DNA of 64,000 nt from Actinoplanes siamensis (GTDB lineage Bacteria > Actinomycetota > Actinomycetes > Mycobacteriales > Micromonosporaceae). The notes below the pieces were generated by a model. That model made no database searches and was not told the origin of the DNA. It saw only the letters and a program-made list of their open reading frames with translations. This document shows, piece after piece, positions 43,583-51,563 of this stretch. The DNA is taken from NCBI RefSeq assembly GCF_016862395.1, contig NZ_BOMW01000023.1, positions 89,227 to 153,226 of the forward strand. Direction: 5' to 3'. The position numbers and the translations under genes were made by a program. Numbering within the stretch: position 1 is the first letter of the stretch; each line of letters starts with the position of its first letter.

Positions 43583-44988
43583 GCGACCGGCTCGCCCGGC
43601 GGTACACCCGCGTGCTTCGCTTCTATCCACCCGGCCCGCGCCGCGCCGAGATGCTGGGCACCCTGCTGGAGTGCGCGCCACCCGGCCGTGTCCGACCGAC
43701 CACCACGGAGATCGTGAACCTGGCCCGCTTCGGGCTGCGCGCCCGCCTCGGCCGACCGGCCGGCACCGGCGTGGTCGTTCTGTCTCTCCTGGTCATGCTC
43801 GTCTGCGGTCTGCTCGGCGCGGCCGGCAGCGCCCGCCTCGGGTGGGCGCTGCAGAAGCCGCTGCCCTCGGGCGCGGAGGCGGAACGGCTCACGGCGACCG
43901 CCTTCCCCGGGTTGCCGGTGCTGGGCGGCGGCGACGCGCCGCCGTTCGTGCCGGCCTTCGGCGCGGACGGCGGCGAGATCTACGGCTTCGCCGAGTACTG
44001 GGTGCGGAACACCGCGCAAACCCGGGAGGTGCTGGCGTACACGAAGGGTGTCCGCGACCGCCTGGCCGGCGCCGGCTGGCAGATCCGCGACGACGTCTCC
44101 TACGACGAGGACCACGACGAGCCGTCGTCCAGCGCCGGGTTCTCGGCCACCCGGGGCGGGCTGACCCTGGTCTACAGCGCCTACTACGTGAAGAACCGCC
44201 CGTGGTATGACGCCGACGGCTCGGCCGGCTTCCAGTTGTCCCGGACAACACCACCATGGCCGGCCTGGTTCGCGGTGCCCGGCGCGCTGCTGGCCGCGTG
44301 CGTCGGCTGGCTGATGTTCGGTTGGGCGAGCCGCCGCAGCGAGGGCCACCCGGGGCGGTCCGTAGGCGCGGCCGCGCTCGCCTGGTCAGCGGTGGTGGTG
44401 GTCGCGCTGAGCTTGTTGTTCATCTGCCTGTTGTTCTCGCAGCCCGATTCTCTGGAGGGCAGCGCGCTGTGGACGACCCTGGATCAACTGTCCCAGGGAC
44501 CCACCACGCTGGCGCTCGGTCTCGGCCTGCTCGCACTGGCGACCGCCGCCCTGCCGGCCCGGCCGCGGGCCTTCGCGGCGGCGACGCTCGTGCTGGTCAC
44601 GGTGGGCGCCATGACCGGCTGGCCGGGTTGGGCACGCCCGGGATGCACCCCGACCGGGCCGCCAGCCGACCTCCCGGCCGCGGAGGTCGCATCCAGCCTG
44701 CTGGCCCGCGTTTACGTGGCCCAGGACGCCTCCGACGAACAGCGCAACATCGCCGAGGCCGCGATCTGGCACGTGCCGTCCGTACGGACCATGGCCTGGT
44801 CCGCCGATGTGACGGACCAGGACTTCCGGGACGCGTACTGCGACGGCGGACGGATCAACGGCGCCTCGCGGACGACGCTGCCCCAGTTCTGGCTGCTCGA
44901 GCTGAGCAGCCCCGGCGCGTTCGAGGGACTGGTAGCCGAGGTGGGCAATCTACCCGGGGTGGTGGCCGTCCGGCACGCCGCTTCCTGA
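43579..44988 (+). CDS. Membrane protein with FtsX-like extracellular C-terminal domain
   Basis: A 469-residue protein. It has membrane spans near 63-85, 226-250, 268-292, 310-330 and 336-352. A large external domain lies between the first two (about 90-225), and a C-terminal domain (about 375-469) follows. The latter (RVYVAQDASDEQRNIAEAAI, FRDAYC, LLELSSPGAFEGLVAEV, LPGVVAVRHA) resembles the extracellular domain of FtsX-type permeases. No ABC ATPase is next to it. It is translationally coupled to the PadR regulator. Function unknown; the FtsX resemblance is by eye. Confidence 0.7.
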   Translation: MSDRLARRYTRVLRFYPPGPRRAEMLGTLLECAPPGRVRPTTTEIVNLARFGLRARLGRPAGTGVVVLSLLVMLVCGLLGAAGSARLGWALQKPLPSGAEAERLTATAFPGLPVLGGGDAPPFVPAFGADGGEIYGFAEYWVRNTAQTREVLAYTKGVRDRLAGAGWQIRDDVSYDEDHDEPSSSAGFSATRGGLTLVYSAYYVKNRPWYDADGSAGFQLSRTTPPWPAWFAVPGALLAACVGWLMFGWASRRSEGHPGRSVGAAALAWSAVVVVALSLLFICLLFSQPDSLEGSALWTTLDQLSQGPTTLALGLGLLALATAALPARPRAFAAATLVLVTVGAMTGWPGWARPGCTPTGPPADLPAAEVASSLLARVYVAQDASDEQRNIAEAAIWHVPSVRTMAWSADVTDQDFRDAYCDGGRINGASRTTLPQFWLLELSSPGAFEGLVAEVGNLPGVVAVRHAAS

Positions 44989-45099
44989 CACCGACCGGCG
45001 GCACGCGAAAGGCGCAGGGCAATGGGCCTCCGGCGGGGTCCCCGCCTGTCCGGGTCTTGAACTATCGCCGGTCGCTTCGAGACCGACTACGTTGAGGGC

Positions 45100-45801
45100 G
45101 TGTATCCCGGACCTGGCGAGCCGATCGCCGACCTGCGGCGGGCCGGCGGGATCGACGTCCTCGCCCGCGATCTGCTCGACCGCGATCTGCTCGACACGGG
45201 CACCGCCGCTCGTCCACGCATCATCGCCGTAGACGGCCGGGGCGGCTCCGGTAAGTCGACACTCGCCGATCGGCTGCGTGACGCGATTTCCGGCGCACAG
45301 GTCGTGCACACCGACGACATCGCCTGGTGGCATTCCCGTTTCGGCTGGGACGATCTGATGATCGACGGTGTTCTTGCTCCGCTGCACGCTGGACGTGACG
45401 TCCGCTACCAGCCTCCGGCGTGGGCGCCGCGCGGGCGTACAGGATGGGTCGAGGTCTCCAGCACAGCGCCGGCGGTGATCGTCGAAGGGTGCGGCGCGTC
45501 GCGCCGAGAACTGACGCATCTGATCGACACGACCGTATGGGTGCAGTTCGACTTCCACGAGGCGAAGCGCCGCGCACTGCCGCGCGACATGGCCCTACAC
45601 GGCTTCGACGAGGCTGAGGCCGTGCGCAACTGGGACGAGTGGCAGACCGAGGAGATCCCGTTCTACCTTGCCGACCGGCCGTGGGAGCGTGCCGACCGTA
45701 TCGTCGGCTACGACGCCGAGGGCGCGTTGCTGATCGCTGAACCCGGCTGGAGCTCCGACTCCGACGTTCCAGGCTCCACCCCCGGTGGGCCCGTGACCTG
45801 A
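45100..45801 (+). CDS. Uridine kinase-like P-loop NTPase
   Basis: A 233-residue kinase-fold protein. Walker A is GRGGSGKST (about 49-57), then VVHTDDIAWWHSRFGWDDLM with an Asp-Asp substrate/metal pair, and VIVEGCGASRREL (about 127-139). The similarity is to uridine/panthothenate-type kinases that phosphorylate small metabolites. GTG start with a GAGGG site. Stands alone. Substrate unknown; the C-terminal 15 residues are low-complexity. Confidence 0.82.
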   Translation: MYPGPGEPIADLRRAGGIDVLARDLLDRDLLDTGTAARPRIIAVDGRGGSGKSTLADRLRDAISGAQVVHTDDIAWWHSRFGWDDLMIDGVLAPLHAGRDVRYQPPAWAPRGRTGWVEVSSTAPAVIVEGCGASRRELTHLIDTTVWVQFDFHEAKRRALPRDMALHGFDEAEAVRNWDEWQTEEIPFYLADRPWERADRIVGYDAEGALLIAEPGWSSDSDVPGSTPGGPVT

Positions 45802-45831
45802 TCCTGAACGGTGCCACGGCCCACGAGGCGC

Positions 45832-46896
45832 TCAGCCGGCCGTGACGCGCGCGGCACCCGGTCCGGCGTCGGCGGGCGTCGACCCGTCCAGGCACGCCTC
45901 GGCAAGGATCTCCCCCAGCAAGGGAGCGAACTTCATGAGATTTTCGCCGTACGTCGTGAGCACCCGCCCCCGGCGCCGGAACTGCAGCCCGTCCCCGAGG
46001 TCCGGATCGTGCGTGCAGTACACCGTCGCGATCGGCCGCGGCTCGACGAACGGCAGATGCTCGGCGACGTAGGCGGTGATGATCTCCGCCGACGCCCGTT
46101 CCGCGGCTTCCCGCCCGCCGCCCCAGCCCACCAGCGCCGGGTCCACGTCACCACCGACCGCCCAGCTGCCATGCGCAGCCAGGTGCTGATAGGTGCCCAG
46201 CACACCGTCGGCAGCCCCGGTGATCCAGCACTGCAACGGCTCCGGCGCCCCGGGCCGGACCGGGAAGCTGACCCGCAGGTGGTGCTCGAGCGCCGGCGAG
46301 ATGTCGATGCCCACCCCGGCGGCAAGCGCGGACGTTCCGGCACCGGCGCAGATCAGCACGGTGTCGAAGGTGTCCACGTCGGTGCCGGCCCGGACCCGTA
46401 CACCCGCGGAGGTTTCTTGCACAGCGTCGACGTGAGCGTGCCGGAGGCGATCGCCGGCGACTGCGAGCAGGAACGCCCGGATCCGGTCCACCCGGATGAC
46501 TCCGCCGGCCGGATCGATCAGCGCGGGCCCGGCGAACGTCGGTGCCGGCAACCGCAACAGCGGCGAACCCGCCTCCACGACCTCGTGCGCCGCCCCGGCC
46601 GCGGCCATCGCCTGTGCCCATTCGCCGGCACCGGCGCCGCTGACCACCGTGCCGACCTCGTCGACCAGCGCGGTGCCGGCCCGCTGGCTCCACGCGGCGA
46701 ACAGCGACCGGGACCGCGCGGCCAGCTCCACCATGTCCGGGTAGACGTGCGCGAGCCGGAATATCCGGGTGTGACCGGTCGAGCGCTCGCCCATCGGCTC
46801 ACCCGCCTCGTAGCACCAGACGTCGGCGCTTCGCTGGAGCAACGCCGCGGTCGCCGACAGTCCGACGACGCCTGCACCGATCACCGCAACCCGCAT
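45832..46896 (-). CDS. FAD-dependent oxidoreductase (DAO/sarcosine oxidase type)
   Basis: A 354-residue flavoprotein. The N-terminal dinucleotide motif is VAVIGAGVVGLSA (3-15). The later LICAGAGTSAL segment closes the FAD site. The middle HHLRVSFPVR and C-terminal DPDLGDGLQFRRRGRVLTTYGENLMKFAP match sarcosine-oxidase/MTOX-like enzymes. It oxidises an amine or amino acid with FAD; substrate unknown. ATG at 46896 abuts the motif. The open frame running further upstream is unconserved. Confidence 0.85.
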   Translation of the reverse strand: MRVAVIGAGVVGLSATAALLQRSADVWCYEAGEPMGERSTGHTRIFRLAHVYPDMVELAARSRSLFAAWSQRAGTALVDEVGTVVSGAGAGEWAQAMAAAGAAHEVVEAGSPLLRLPAPTFAGPALIDPAGGVIRVDRIRAFLLAVAGDRLRHAHVDAVQETSAGVRVRAGTDVDTFDTVLICAGAGTSALAAGVGIDISPALEHHLRVSFPVRPGAPEPLQCWITGAADGVLGTYQHLAAHGSWAVGGDVDPALVGWGGGREAAERASAEIITAYVAEHLPFVEPRPIATVYCTHDPDLGDGLQFRRRGRVLTTYGENLMKFAPLLGEILAEACLDGSTPADAGPGAARVTAG

Positions 46897-47034
46897 GCCG
46901 GCGACGCTATCAGCGCTGCTCGGCTGGCAGCCAGAGGTGTCTGGGGCCGTCGCAGGCAGCCGTGGGACACAGCCGGACCCGGCGAGCCGGCAGACCGGCT
47001 GTTTGACGGCCGCCTGTGCGGGCAAGTCGCCGGC

Positions 47035-47451
47035 ATGACCGACAGCGTTCTGCTCCGCTCCGCGATCCTGGGCGCCTCGGCCGGCGCCCGCAGCATGACG
47101 CCGCTGGCGCGCCTGGCGCTGCGCAACCGCGGCTGGATCAGGGTCGCCGCCGGTGCCGCCGCTCTCGGCGAGATCGTCTTCGACAAGTCGCGCAAGGCAC
47201 CGAGCCGCCTGGCGCCGGCGCTGCTGGGCGGCCGGGTGCTGCTCGGAGCGTTCGCCGGCGCGGCCCTGGCCCGCCGCCGCGGTGCGGCAATGCTCGCTCC
47301 GGCGGTCGTCGCGGGTCTGGCCGCGGCGGGTGCCAGCTACGCGGGGGCGCGCTGGCGCTCCTACGCGCAGGACCACGACTTCGCGATCCCGGCCGCGGTC
47401 GCCGAGGACGCCGCGGCGATCGGGCTCGCCTACGCCTCCTCGCGCGACTGA
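47035..47451 (+). CDS. Small membrane protein, DUF4126-like
   Basis: A 138-residue protein rich in Ala/Leu/Arg with three weakly hydrophobic helices (about 36-46, 62-80, 84-103). The opening LGASAGARSMTPLARLAL resembles the G-x-RS-x-(T/M)PLA start of DUF4126 proteins. Divergent from the FAD oxidoreductase gene (about 140 bp gap). Function unknown. Confidence 0.7.
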   Translation: MTDSVLLRSAILGASAGARSMTPLARLALRNRGWIRVAAGAAALGEIVFDKSRKAPSRLAPALLGGRVLLGAFAGAALARRRGAAMLAPAVVAGLAAAGASYAGARWRSYAQDHDFAIPAAVAEDAAAIGLAYASSRD

Positions 47452-47995
47452 CTTTTTGGTCGAGCTCGGCCACCAGCATGGTGGGCCTCCACCCTCGTAC
47501 GCGATGAGATAGCCAGGCGCTCGTCGCCGCCGCGGCTGCCGTGGGCGCCACCGTCGTCGTCGTTCAGCGGCGGCGGGCGTCGGCGCGCCGGGTCACCTCC
47601 GGACCCGCCTGGCTACGCCGTTTCCGCCGATCGAGTTTCCCAACAGAGAGAGGCCCAGCCCGGCGACCTCACCGACCCGCTGCAGGGCCCGCTCGCCATG
47701 CCGGTCGCCGGTCAGCCGCCACTGTAGATTCGCCGCCCAGGCCACATCACGACGAGGGCCGCTCTGGAAGCCCGCATCGACTGCCCACACGGACCCGGCG
47801 CATCACGCTGGGTTCCGAGCGGCGGAGCCGACCAGGGCGGCCCCGGAGAGTAGTGGGCATCCCGCCGGGTGTGGGTGGCAGCACGGTACGCCACCCACCG
47901 CGCCCTGGCGCCGGGCACGGCCGACGATGGGAGCCGACGGGCCTGAGCCGACTGGAGTGCCTACCTCGCGGCCCGGGACCGGGAAACCGAGGGGG
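47452..47995. other. Gene-free stretch
   Basis: About 540 bp between the DUF4126-like gene and the convergent GAF gene. A short plus-strand frame near 47520-47600 reads like one hydrophobic helix with a basic end, but it has no credible start. Nothing else recognised. Confidence 0.45.
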
Positions 47996-48520
47996 TCAGT
48001 TCGCAGACGTGGGCTGGCTGAACTGCCGCAGGAGATCGCTGATCTCGGCGGCTGCGCCCCGGAGCTGGTCGAGCTGCTCGGGGGTGAACGGCTGGGCCGT
48101 CAGGCCCATGACGCAGTGCGCGCCAACGATGTGGCCGGCGAGGGTGATCGGCACGCCGGCGTAGCTGGCCATCCCGTCGACGGTCACGAGGGGGCTGGCG
48201 GCCTGTTCCGAGTGGGCGGTATCGGGCAGCACGTAGGGCCGGCCGGTGGTGACGGTGTTGGCGCAGAACGACCATTCGACGGGGGTGCCGCCGGCGGCGG
48301 TCATCCAGCTGTCGTCGAGGCCGCAGGAGCCGACGATCAGCTGGGCGGTGTCGAGGACCAGGGTGACCATGCTGACCGGTAGGCCGGTCAGCGCGGCGGT
48401 GCGTTGCGCGATCTTGTCCAGGGCGGCGCGCAGGGCGGGGTTGTCGAAATCGATGCTGGCCAGAGCCCGTATCCGGGTGGGATCGGTCAGTGCGTGCGGC
48501 GGGCGGATGACGGCGGACAT
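47996..48520 (-). CDS. GAF-domain protein
   Basis: A 174-residue protein forming one GAF domain (about 18-165). Visible strings are LDKIAQRTAALTGLPVSMVTLVLDTAQLIVG, EWSFCANTVTTGRPYVLPDTA and SYAGVPITLAGHIVGAHCVMG, typical of stand-alone GAF sensors that bind small molecules or report redox state. The ATG has a GAGGAG site. It follows the 87-residue gene with a 68-bp gap on the same strand and probably shares its message. No output domain, so it likely acts on a partner protein. Confidence 0.82.
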   Translation of the reverse strand: MSAVIRPPHALTDPTRIRALASIDFDNPALRAALDKIAQRTAALTGLPVSMVTLVLDTAQLIVGSCGLDDSWMTAAGGTPVEWSFCANTVTTGRPYVLPDTAHSEQAASPLVTVDGMASYAGVPITLAGHIVGAHCVMGLTAQPFTPEQLDQLRGAAAEISDLLRQFSQPTSAN

Positions 48521-48588
48521 GCGGGGTCTCCTCGGTGGCACCAGTGCTCGGGTGCCTGGCTGGTGTCGTGTCGGGGGCGAAAGTCTGC

Positions 48589-48852
48589 TCATCCGCCCGC
48601 GGCGTGCAGGGCCCGGTACGTCACCGCGCGGATCTTCTCCGAGCGGGCCGTGACGCGTAGCAGATCACCCAGTTCCATGAGGTACTCGATCATGGGGACC
48701 AATTCGTCCGGGCTGTCCGGCTGGGGGCGGCCGGCCCGCCTGGCGGCCAACTCGACGAGGACCTTGGCCGCGTCGGCGCCGACGGACGTGGTCAGCGCGC
48801 TGAGCAGATCGGCCTGGGTGGGTTGCTGGTAGTCGTATCTCGGGATGGTCAT
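48589..48852 (-). CDS. Small conserved-looking helical protein next to GAF gene
   Basis: An 87-residue helical protein starting MTIPRYDYQQPTQADLLSAL. Charged and hydrophobic residues alternate in two or three helices (ADLLSALTTSV, DAAKVLVELAARRAG, VPMIEYLMELGDLLRVTARSE). Strong GGAGG/GAGGA site upstream. No known domain. Its position in front of the GAF gene suggests a shared regulatory role (inference). Confidence 0.65.
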   Translation of the reverse strand: MTIPRYDYQQPTQADLLSALTTSVGADAAKVLVELAARRAGRPQPDSPDELVPMIEYLMELGDLLRVTARSEKIRAVTYRALHAAGG

Positions 48853-48964
48853 GCCGGTGTCCTCGCCTCCGTGGTGGTCAACGGCGTGGCGGGAGTGCTG
48901 GCCGTTGCAAGGTGCTGCGGTCGCGGGCTCACCGTGGCCCTGGCCGGGCCGGTGTGGGCCCGGT

Positions 48965-48984
48965 CGGCCCGCGAAAACGGGCCG
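48965..48984 (-). terminator. Hairpin after the 51-residue ORF
   Basis: CGGCCCG pairs with CGGGCCG around a CGAAAA loop. On the minus strand the hairpin begins seven bases after the stop of the small ORF at 48992 and reads a TTTT in its loop. Confidence 0.5.
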
Positions 48985-48991
48985 GTCAAGC

Positions 48992-49147
48992 TCAGTGATG
49001 GAACCGCTGGACCAGGTCTTGCAGACCGGTCGCCGCGGCGAGCGCGACGACGCCGACCGCGGCGAAAATCTTCACCGCGACGGGGAGGTCGGCGAACCAG
49101 CCGCCGGCCGGATACCCGGCGCGGCGCACATCAAGGGTGCGCACCAT
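48992..49147 (-). CDS. 51-residue single-helix membrane peptide
   Basis: A short ORF starting ATG at 49147 with a GAAGGA site eight bases upstream. The peptide has a basic/polar start (MVRTLDVRRAGYPAGGWFAD), one hydrophobic helix (VKIFAAVGVVALAAATGL, about 25-42) and ends QRFHH. The start looks like the N-terminus and first membrane helix of Actinoplanes-type chemoreceptors, so it may be a truncated copy or an independent small membrane protein. A hairpin follows directly. Confidence 0.5.
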   Translation of the reverse strand: MVRTLDVRRAGYPAGGWFADLPVAVKIFAAVGVVALAAATGLQDLVQRFHH

Positions 49148-49487
49148 CAACGTGGTCCTTCAGCATCAGGGGCGGCAGCTGCCCCCGCCGCCATCACCCT
49201 CTCCATCGACCGGGCAACCCCCGTGGTTTAGCGGTGCAACCGAGCCGCAACCTCGGCCCGGCGCCGACGATAACCGGGACGGCCAGCGATGCCCGACACC
49301 AGGCGCGCGGCCGGTGCGCCCGGCCGGACCACCGGCTGCGCGCTGTTCTGTGCGTGCACCCTGCAGAGAGTACGCTGGCCAGCGCCTTGAGCTGCGGCAC
49401 CGCCGGTACGAGAGCGCGGATTCAGCGACTCGCCAACCCTTTTGCTGGAGATCGTCGTACGCCCGGAGCGTCGGCGTACGACGATCG
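49148..49487. other. Gene-free stretch with long inverted repeat
   Basis: About 340 bp without a supported gene. It ends in the perfect inverted repeat at 49450-49486. The start of the sigma-factor remnant cannot be placed exactly, so part of this stretch may belong to it. Confidence 0.45.
49450..49486. repeat. Perfect 14-bp inverted repeat
   Basis: GATCGTCGTACGCC and its exact complement flank a nine-base spacer CGGAGCGTC. It can form a strong hairpin and contains the palindromic core CGTACG in each arm. It lies just before the sigma-factor remnant. Confidence 0.8.
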
Positions 49488-49849
49488 CGTCGTTCGGCTT
49501 GTGAAGGCCGGTCTTTTTCAGGGACGCCGTAAGGATCTGCGGCAGTGGCGACATGAAGGGGTGAGGAGATCAACGCAACGGCGCGACGAGGCGTATCGGA
49601 AGGCGGCCGTGCGTGCAGGCGACGAGTCGGACGGCGCCACGGCCGATACGGTTGCCGAGTGCTGGCGGCGCTGCCCGTACGGCAGCGCGAATCCTTGTGT
49701 ACCGCTACTGGAATGAACTGGGCACTGCGGAAATCGCCGCACTCATGGAACTCTCCTCCGGCGCGGTCTGGGTGAACCTGCACCGGGCCCGCCAGACCTT
49801 CAAAAGACACTTCACGACTCTTACGGAGGGTAGCCGTGCGCACCGTTAA
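49488..49849 (+). pseudogene. ECF sigma-factor remnant with two frameshifts
   Basis: The end of an ECF-type sigma factor is spread over three frames. Frame one (to about 49660) has RRKDLRQWRHEG and DEAYRKAAVRAGDESDGATA. The next piece is VLAALPVRQRES, and a third frame gives LVYRYWNELGTAEIAALMEL followed by SSGAVWVNLHRA. The last pieces are region 4 with its HTH. Adding one G near 49661 (GAGTG to GAGGTG) and one near 49698 (TTGTG to TTGGTG) restores continuity. Region 2 was not found, so it is also truncated. It ends overlapping the next gene. Confidence 0.65.
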
Positions 49850-50465
49850 GCAACTCATGTCCGTGTCAAATCCGGTGCCGAACGGCGAGGACGTCCGCGA
49901 TTCGCGCGCCGAGCAACGCCTGGCACAGATCGTCGGCGCGGCCGGACCCCGACCGCGGCCGACGGGTCGCGGCCGCCGCCGGCTGGTGCTTGTGGGCGCA
50001 GCCGCCGTCCTGCTCGTCGCGGGGGCGGGTGTGGCCGGTGTTCGGCTGCTGAGTGAGCCGGCGGTCAGCCCGACCGCGGATGAGCCGTTCTTCGCCACGA
50101 CCGCGGAGTTGGAGGACCGGGCGGAGGCGATCGTCCGGGCGACAATGACATCGGCTCGCGGCTACGACGCCGACGGCGCGGCGGAGACCGCTGCGACGAT
50201 GAGAGTCACCGCGGTGGCCAAGGGCACCCCGGTCGCCGGTACGCCGCTGGAGGTGGTCTACACCGCGGGCGTCCCGGAGACCCCGGCCGGCTTGCACACC
50301 GGTGGTGAATACGTGCTGTTGCTGCAACGCCGCGATGCGAGCCACTGGAATCTGATCAACACGACCCAGGGCTACTACACCGTTGCCGACGGCGGGATCA
50401 CGGCGGCGAGCGACAACCCCGTCTCGCTCAGCCCCGCCACACTTGACGATCTTGGCTTGCAATGA
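49836..50465 (+). CDS. Membrane-anchored exported protein, sigma-factor-linked
   Basis: A 209-residue protein with a cytosolic N-terminus (1-47) ending in GRGRRR. A membrane helix (about 50-68) is followed by an extracytoplasmic domain (about 80-209) containing GGEYVLLLQRRDASHWNLI and TTQGYYTVADGGI. The layout resembles the membrane protein often encoded downstream of ECF sigma genes in Micromonosporaceae. The GTG start overlaps the end of the sigma remnant. No zinc anti-sigma motif is seen. Its original partner appears broken. Confidence 0.65.
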   Translation: MRTVKQLMSVSNPVPNGEDVRDSRAEQRLAQIVGAAGPRPRPTGRGRRRLVLVGAAAVLLVAGAGVAGVRLLSEPAVSPTADEPFFATTAELEDRAEAIVRATMTSARGYDADGAAETAATMRVTAVAKGTPVAGTPLEVVYTAGVPETPAGLHTGGEYVLLLQRRDASHWNLINTTQGYYTVADGGITAASDNPVSLSPATLDDLGLQ

Positions 50466-50469
50466 CAAA

Positions 50470-50503
50470 CGTCCCGGACCCGATGTGCATCGGGTCCGGG
50501 ACG
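50470..50503. terminator. Perfect 16-bp hairpin terminator between convergent genes
   Basis: CGTCCCGGACCCGATG and its exact complement with only TG between the arms (effective four-base loop). It starts five bases after the plus-strand stop and lies 14 bases before the end of the small minus-strand gene. A likely bidirectional terminator. Confidence 0.8.
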
Positions 50504-50516
50504 CGTATGCCGCGGA

Positions 50517-50774
50517 TCAGCTGCCGGCGACCTCGTCGGCGACCTCATCGACGCTCTGTTCCTCGAGCAGAGCGGGCGCTTCCTGGGCGACGGTCGTGGG
50601 CGCGACCAGCGTCTCGTCGCTCTGCACCTCGTAAAGAGCTTGTTCCGGGTTCACCAGAATCGGCTGACGGCCACCACGACGCACCCGGCAGACCTCGGAC
50701 CCCGCCGATGCCACCGGCTCCACCACTGCGGGTTCCCGGGCGACGTCCACGACGTTCTTCGGCCCGTCGGGCAT
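50517..50774 (-). CDS. 85-residue acidic protein of unknown function
   Basis: An 85-residue protein with a strong GGAGAGGG site before ATG 50774. It opens MPDGPKNVVDVAREPAVVEP and has a central basic piece CRVRRGGRQPILVNPEQALY. The Glu/Asp/Val-rich tail ends EEQSVDEVADEVAGS. No membrane helix or known domain. It is divergent from the AraC-type gene (78 bp), which may control it. The leader-like acidic composition suggests a possible precursor or adaptor, but no modifying enzyme lies nearby. Confidence 0.6.
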   Translation of the reverse strand: MPDGPKNVVDVAREPAVVEPVASAGSEVCRVRRGGRQPILVNPEQALYEVQSDETLVAPTTVAQEAPALLEEQSVDEVADEVAGS

Positions 50775-50852
50775 GAATCCCTCTCCCTCCGGATGCCGGG
50801 GTAGCGTCCCAAGATCTTCCGATTGCCGCGTGGCTGCGCCTACCCTGCTTGT

Positions 50853-51563
50853 GTGACTCTCCGTTTCGAGACGCGTGCGTCCGACTCGCCGTGGGTGGAG
50901 TCCGTGTGGACCTCGACGAGCGAGCAGGTTTTCGAGATGACCTCCGTCGCGGCGGTGCGCTGGGGTTTGGTGTTCTGGCGGCGCGAGGGCAGGTCCTACG
51001 CGAGCGTCACGGGTCCGGAGAGCAGGTCCAGCACCGCGCCTGTGCCCGACGGCGCGACCTTTCTCGGCATCGACTTCGCGGTGGGCACCTCGCTGCGGAA
51101 CGCGCCGACCCCGACCCTGCTCGACGGCGGCATCGACTTGCCCGACACCACACACCGGACCTTTCGGCTGGACGGCCTCCGGTGGGAGACCCCTGGCCCC
51201 GACGATGCCGAGGCGCTCGTCGAGCGCCTTGTCCGCGCCGGTGTCGTCGTCCGTGATCCGCTCGTCGCCGAGGTCCGGCGCGGCCACGTTCCAGAGGTCT
51301 CGCAACGCACCGTCGAACGCCGATTCCGCACGGCGACCGGGCTCACCCGGGGTGCCGTGCGGCAGATCGAACGTGCCAGAAAGGCGTCGATCCTGCTGAC
51401 CGCCGGCATGCCGGTCGCTGACGTCGTCACCGGACTCGAATACTTCGACGAGCCGCACCTGGCCCGCGCGCTGCGCCAGTACATCGGGCACACGGCACGG
51501 CAACTCCGGGAAGGCATCCGTGGCGCGATCTCGCTGGACCTGAATCAGCGAACGACGTCGTAG
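50853..51563 (+). CDS. AraC-family transcriptional regulator
   Basis: A 236-residue regulator. The N-terminal 130 residues are a beta-rich sensory part. The C-terminal double HTH (about 145-230) has SQRTVERRFRTATGLTRGAVRQIERARKASILL and DVVTGLEYFDEPHLARALRQYIGHTARQLRE, the AraC signature. GTG start immediately before TLRFETRASDSPW. Its end overlaps the DHFR-like gene by 19 bp in convergent orientation. A possible target is the divergent 85-residue gene. Confidence 0.87.
   Translation: MTLRFETRASDSPWVESVWTSTSEQVFEMTSVAAVRWGLVFWRREGRSYASVTGPESRSSTAPVPDGATFLGIDFAVGTSLRNAPTPTLLDGGIDLPDTTHRTFRLDGLRWETPGPDDAEALVERLVRAGVVVRDPLVAEVRRGHVPEVSQRTVERRFRTATGLTRGAVRQIERARKASILLTAGMPVADVVTGLEYFDEPHLARALRQYIGHTARQLREGIRGAISLDLNQRTTS

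Noticed and set aside
45750..45805. 3' end of the P-loop kinase gene resembling a tRNA T-arm or acceptor end
   Set aside because: No matching D- or anticodon arms, the T-loop lacks the GTTC-x-A-x-TCC pattern, and no CCA-compatible acceptor stem forms.
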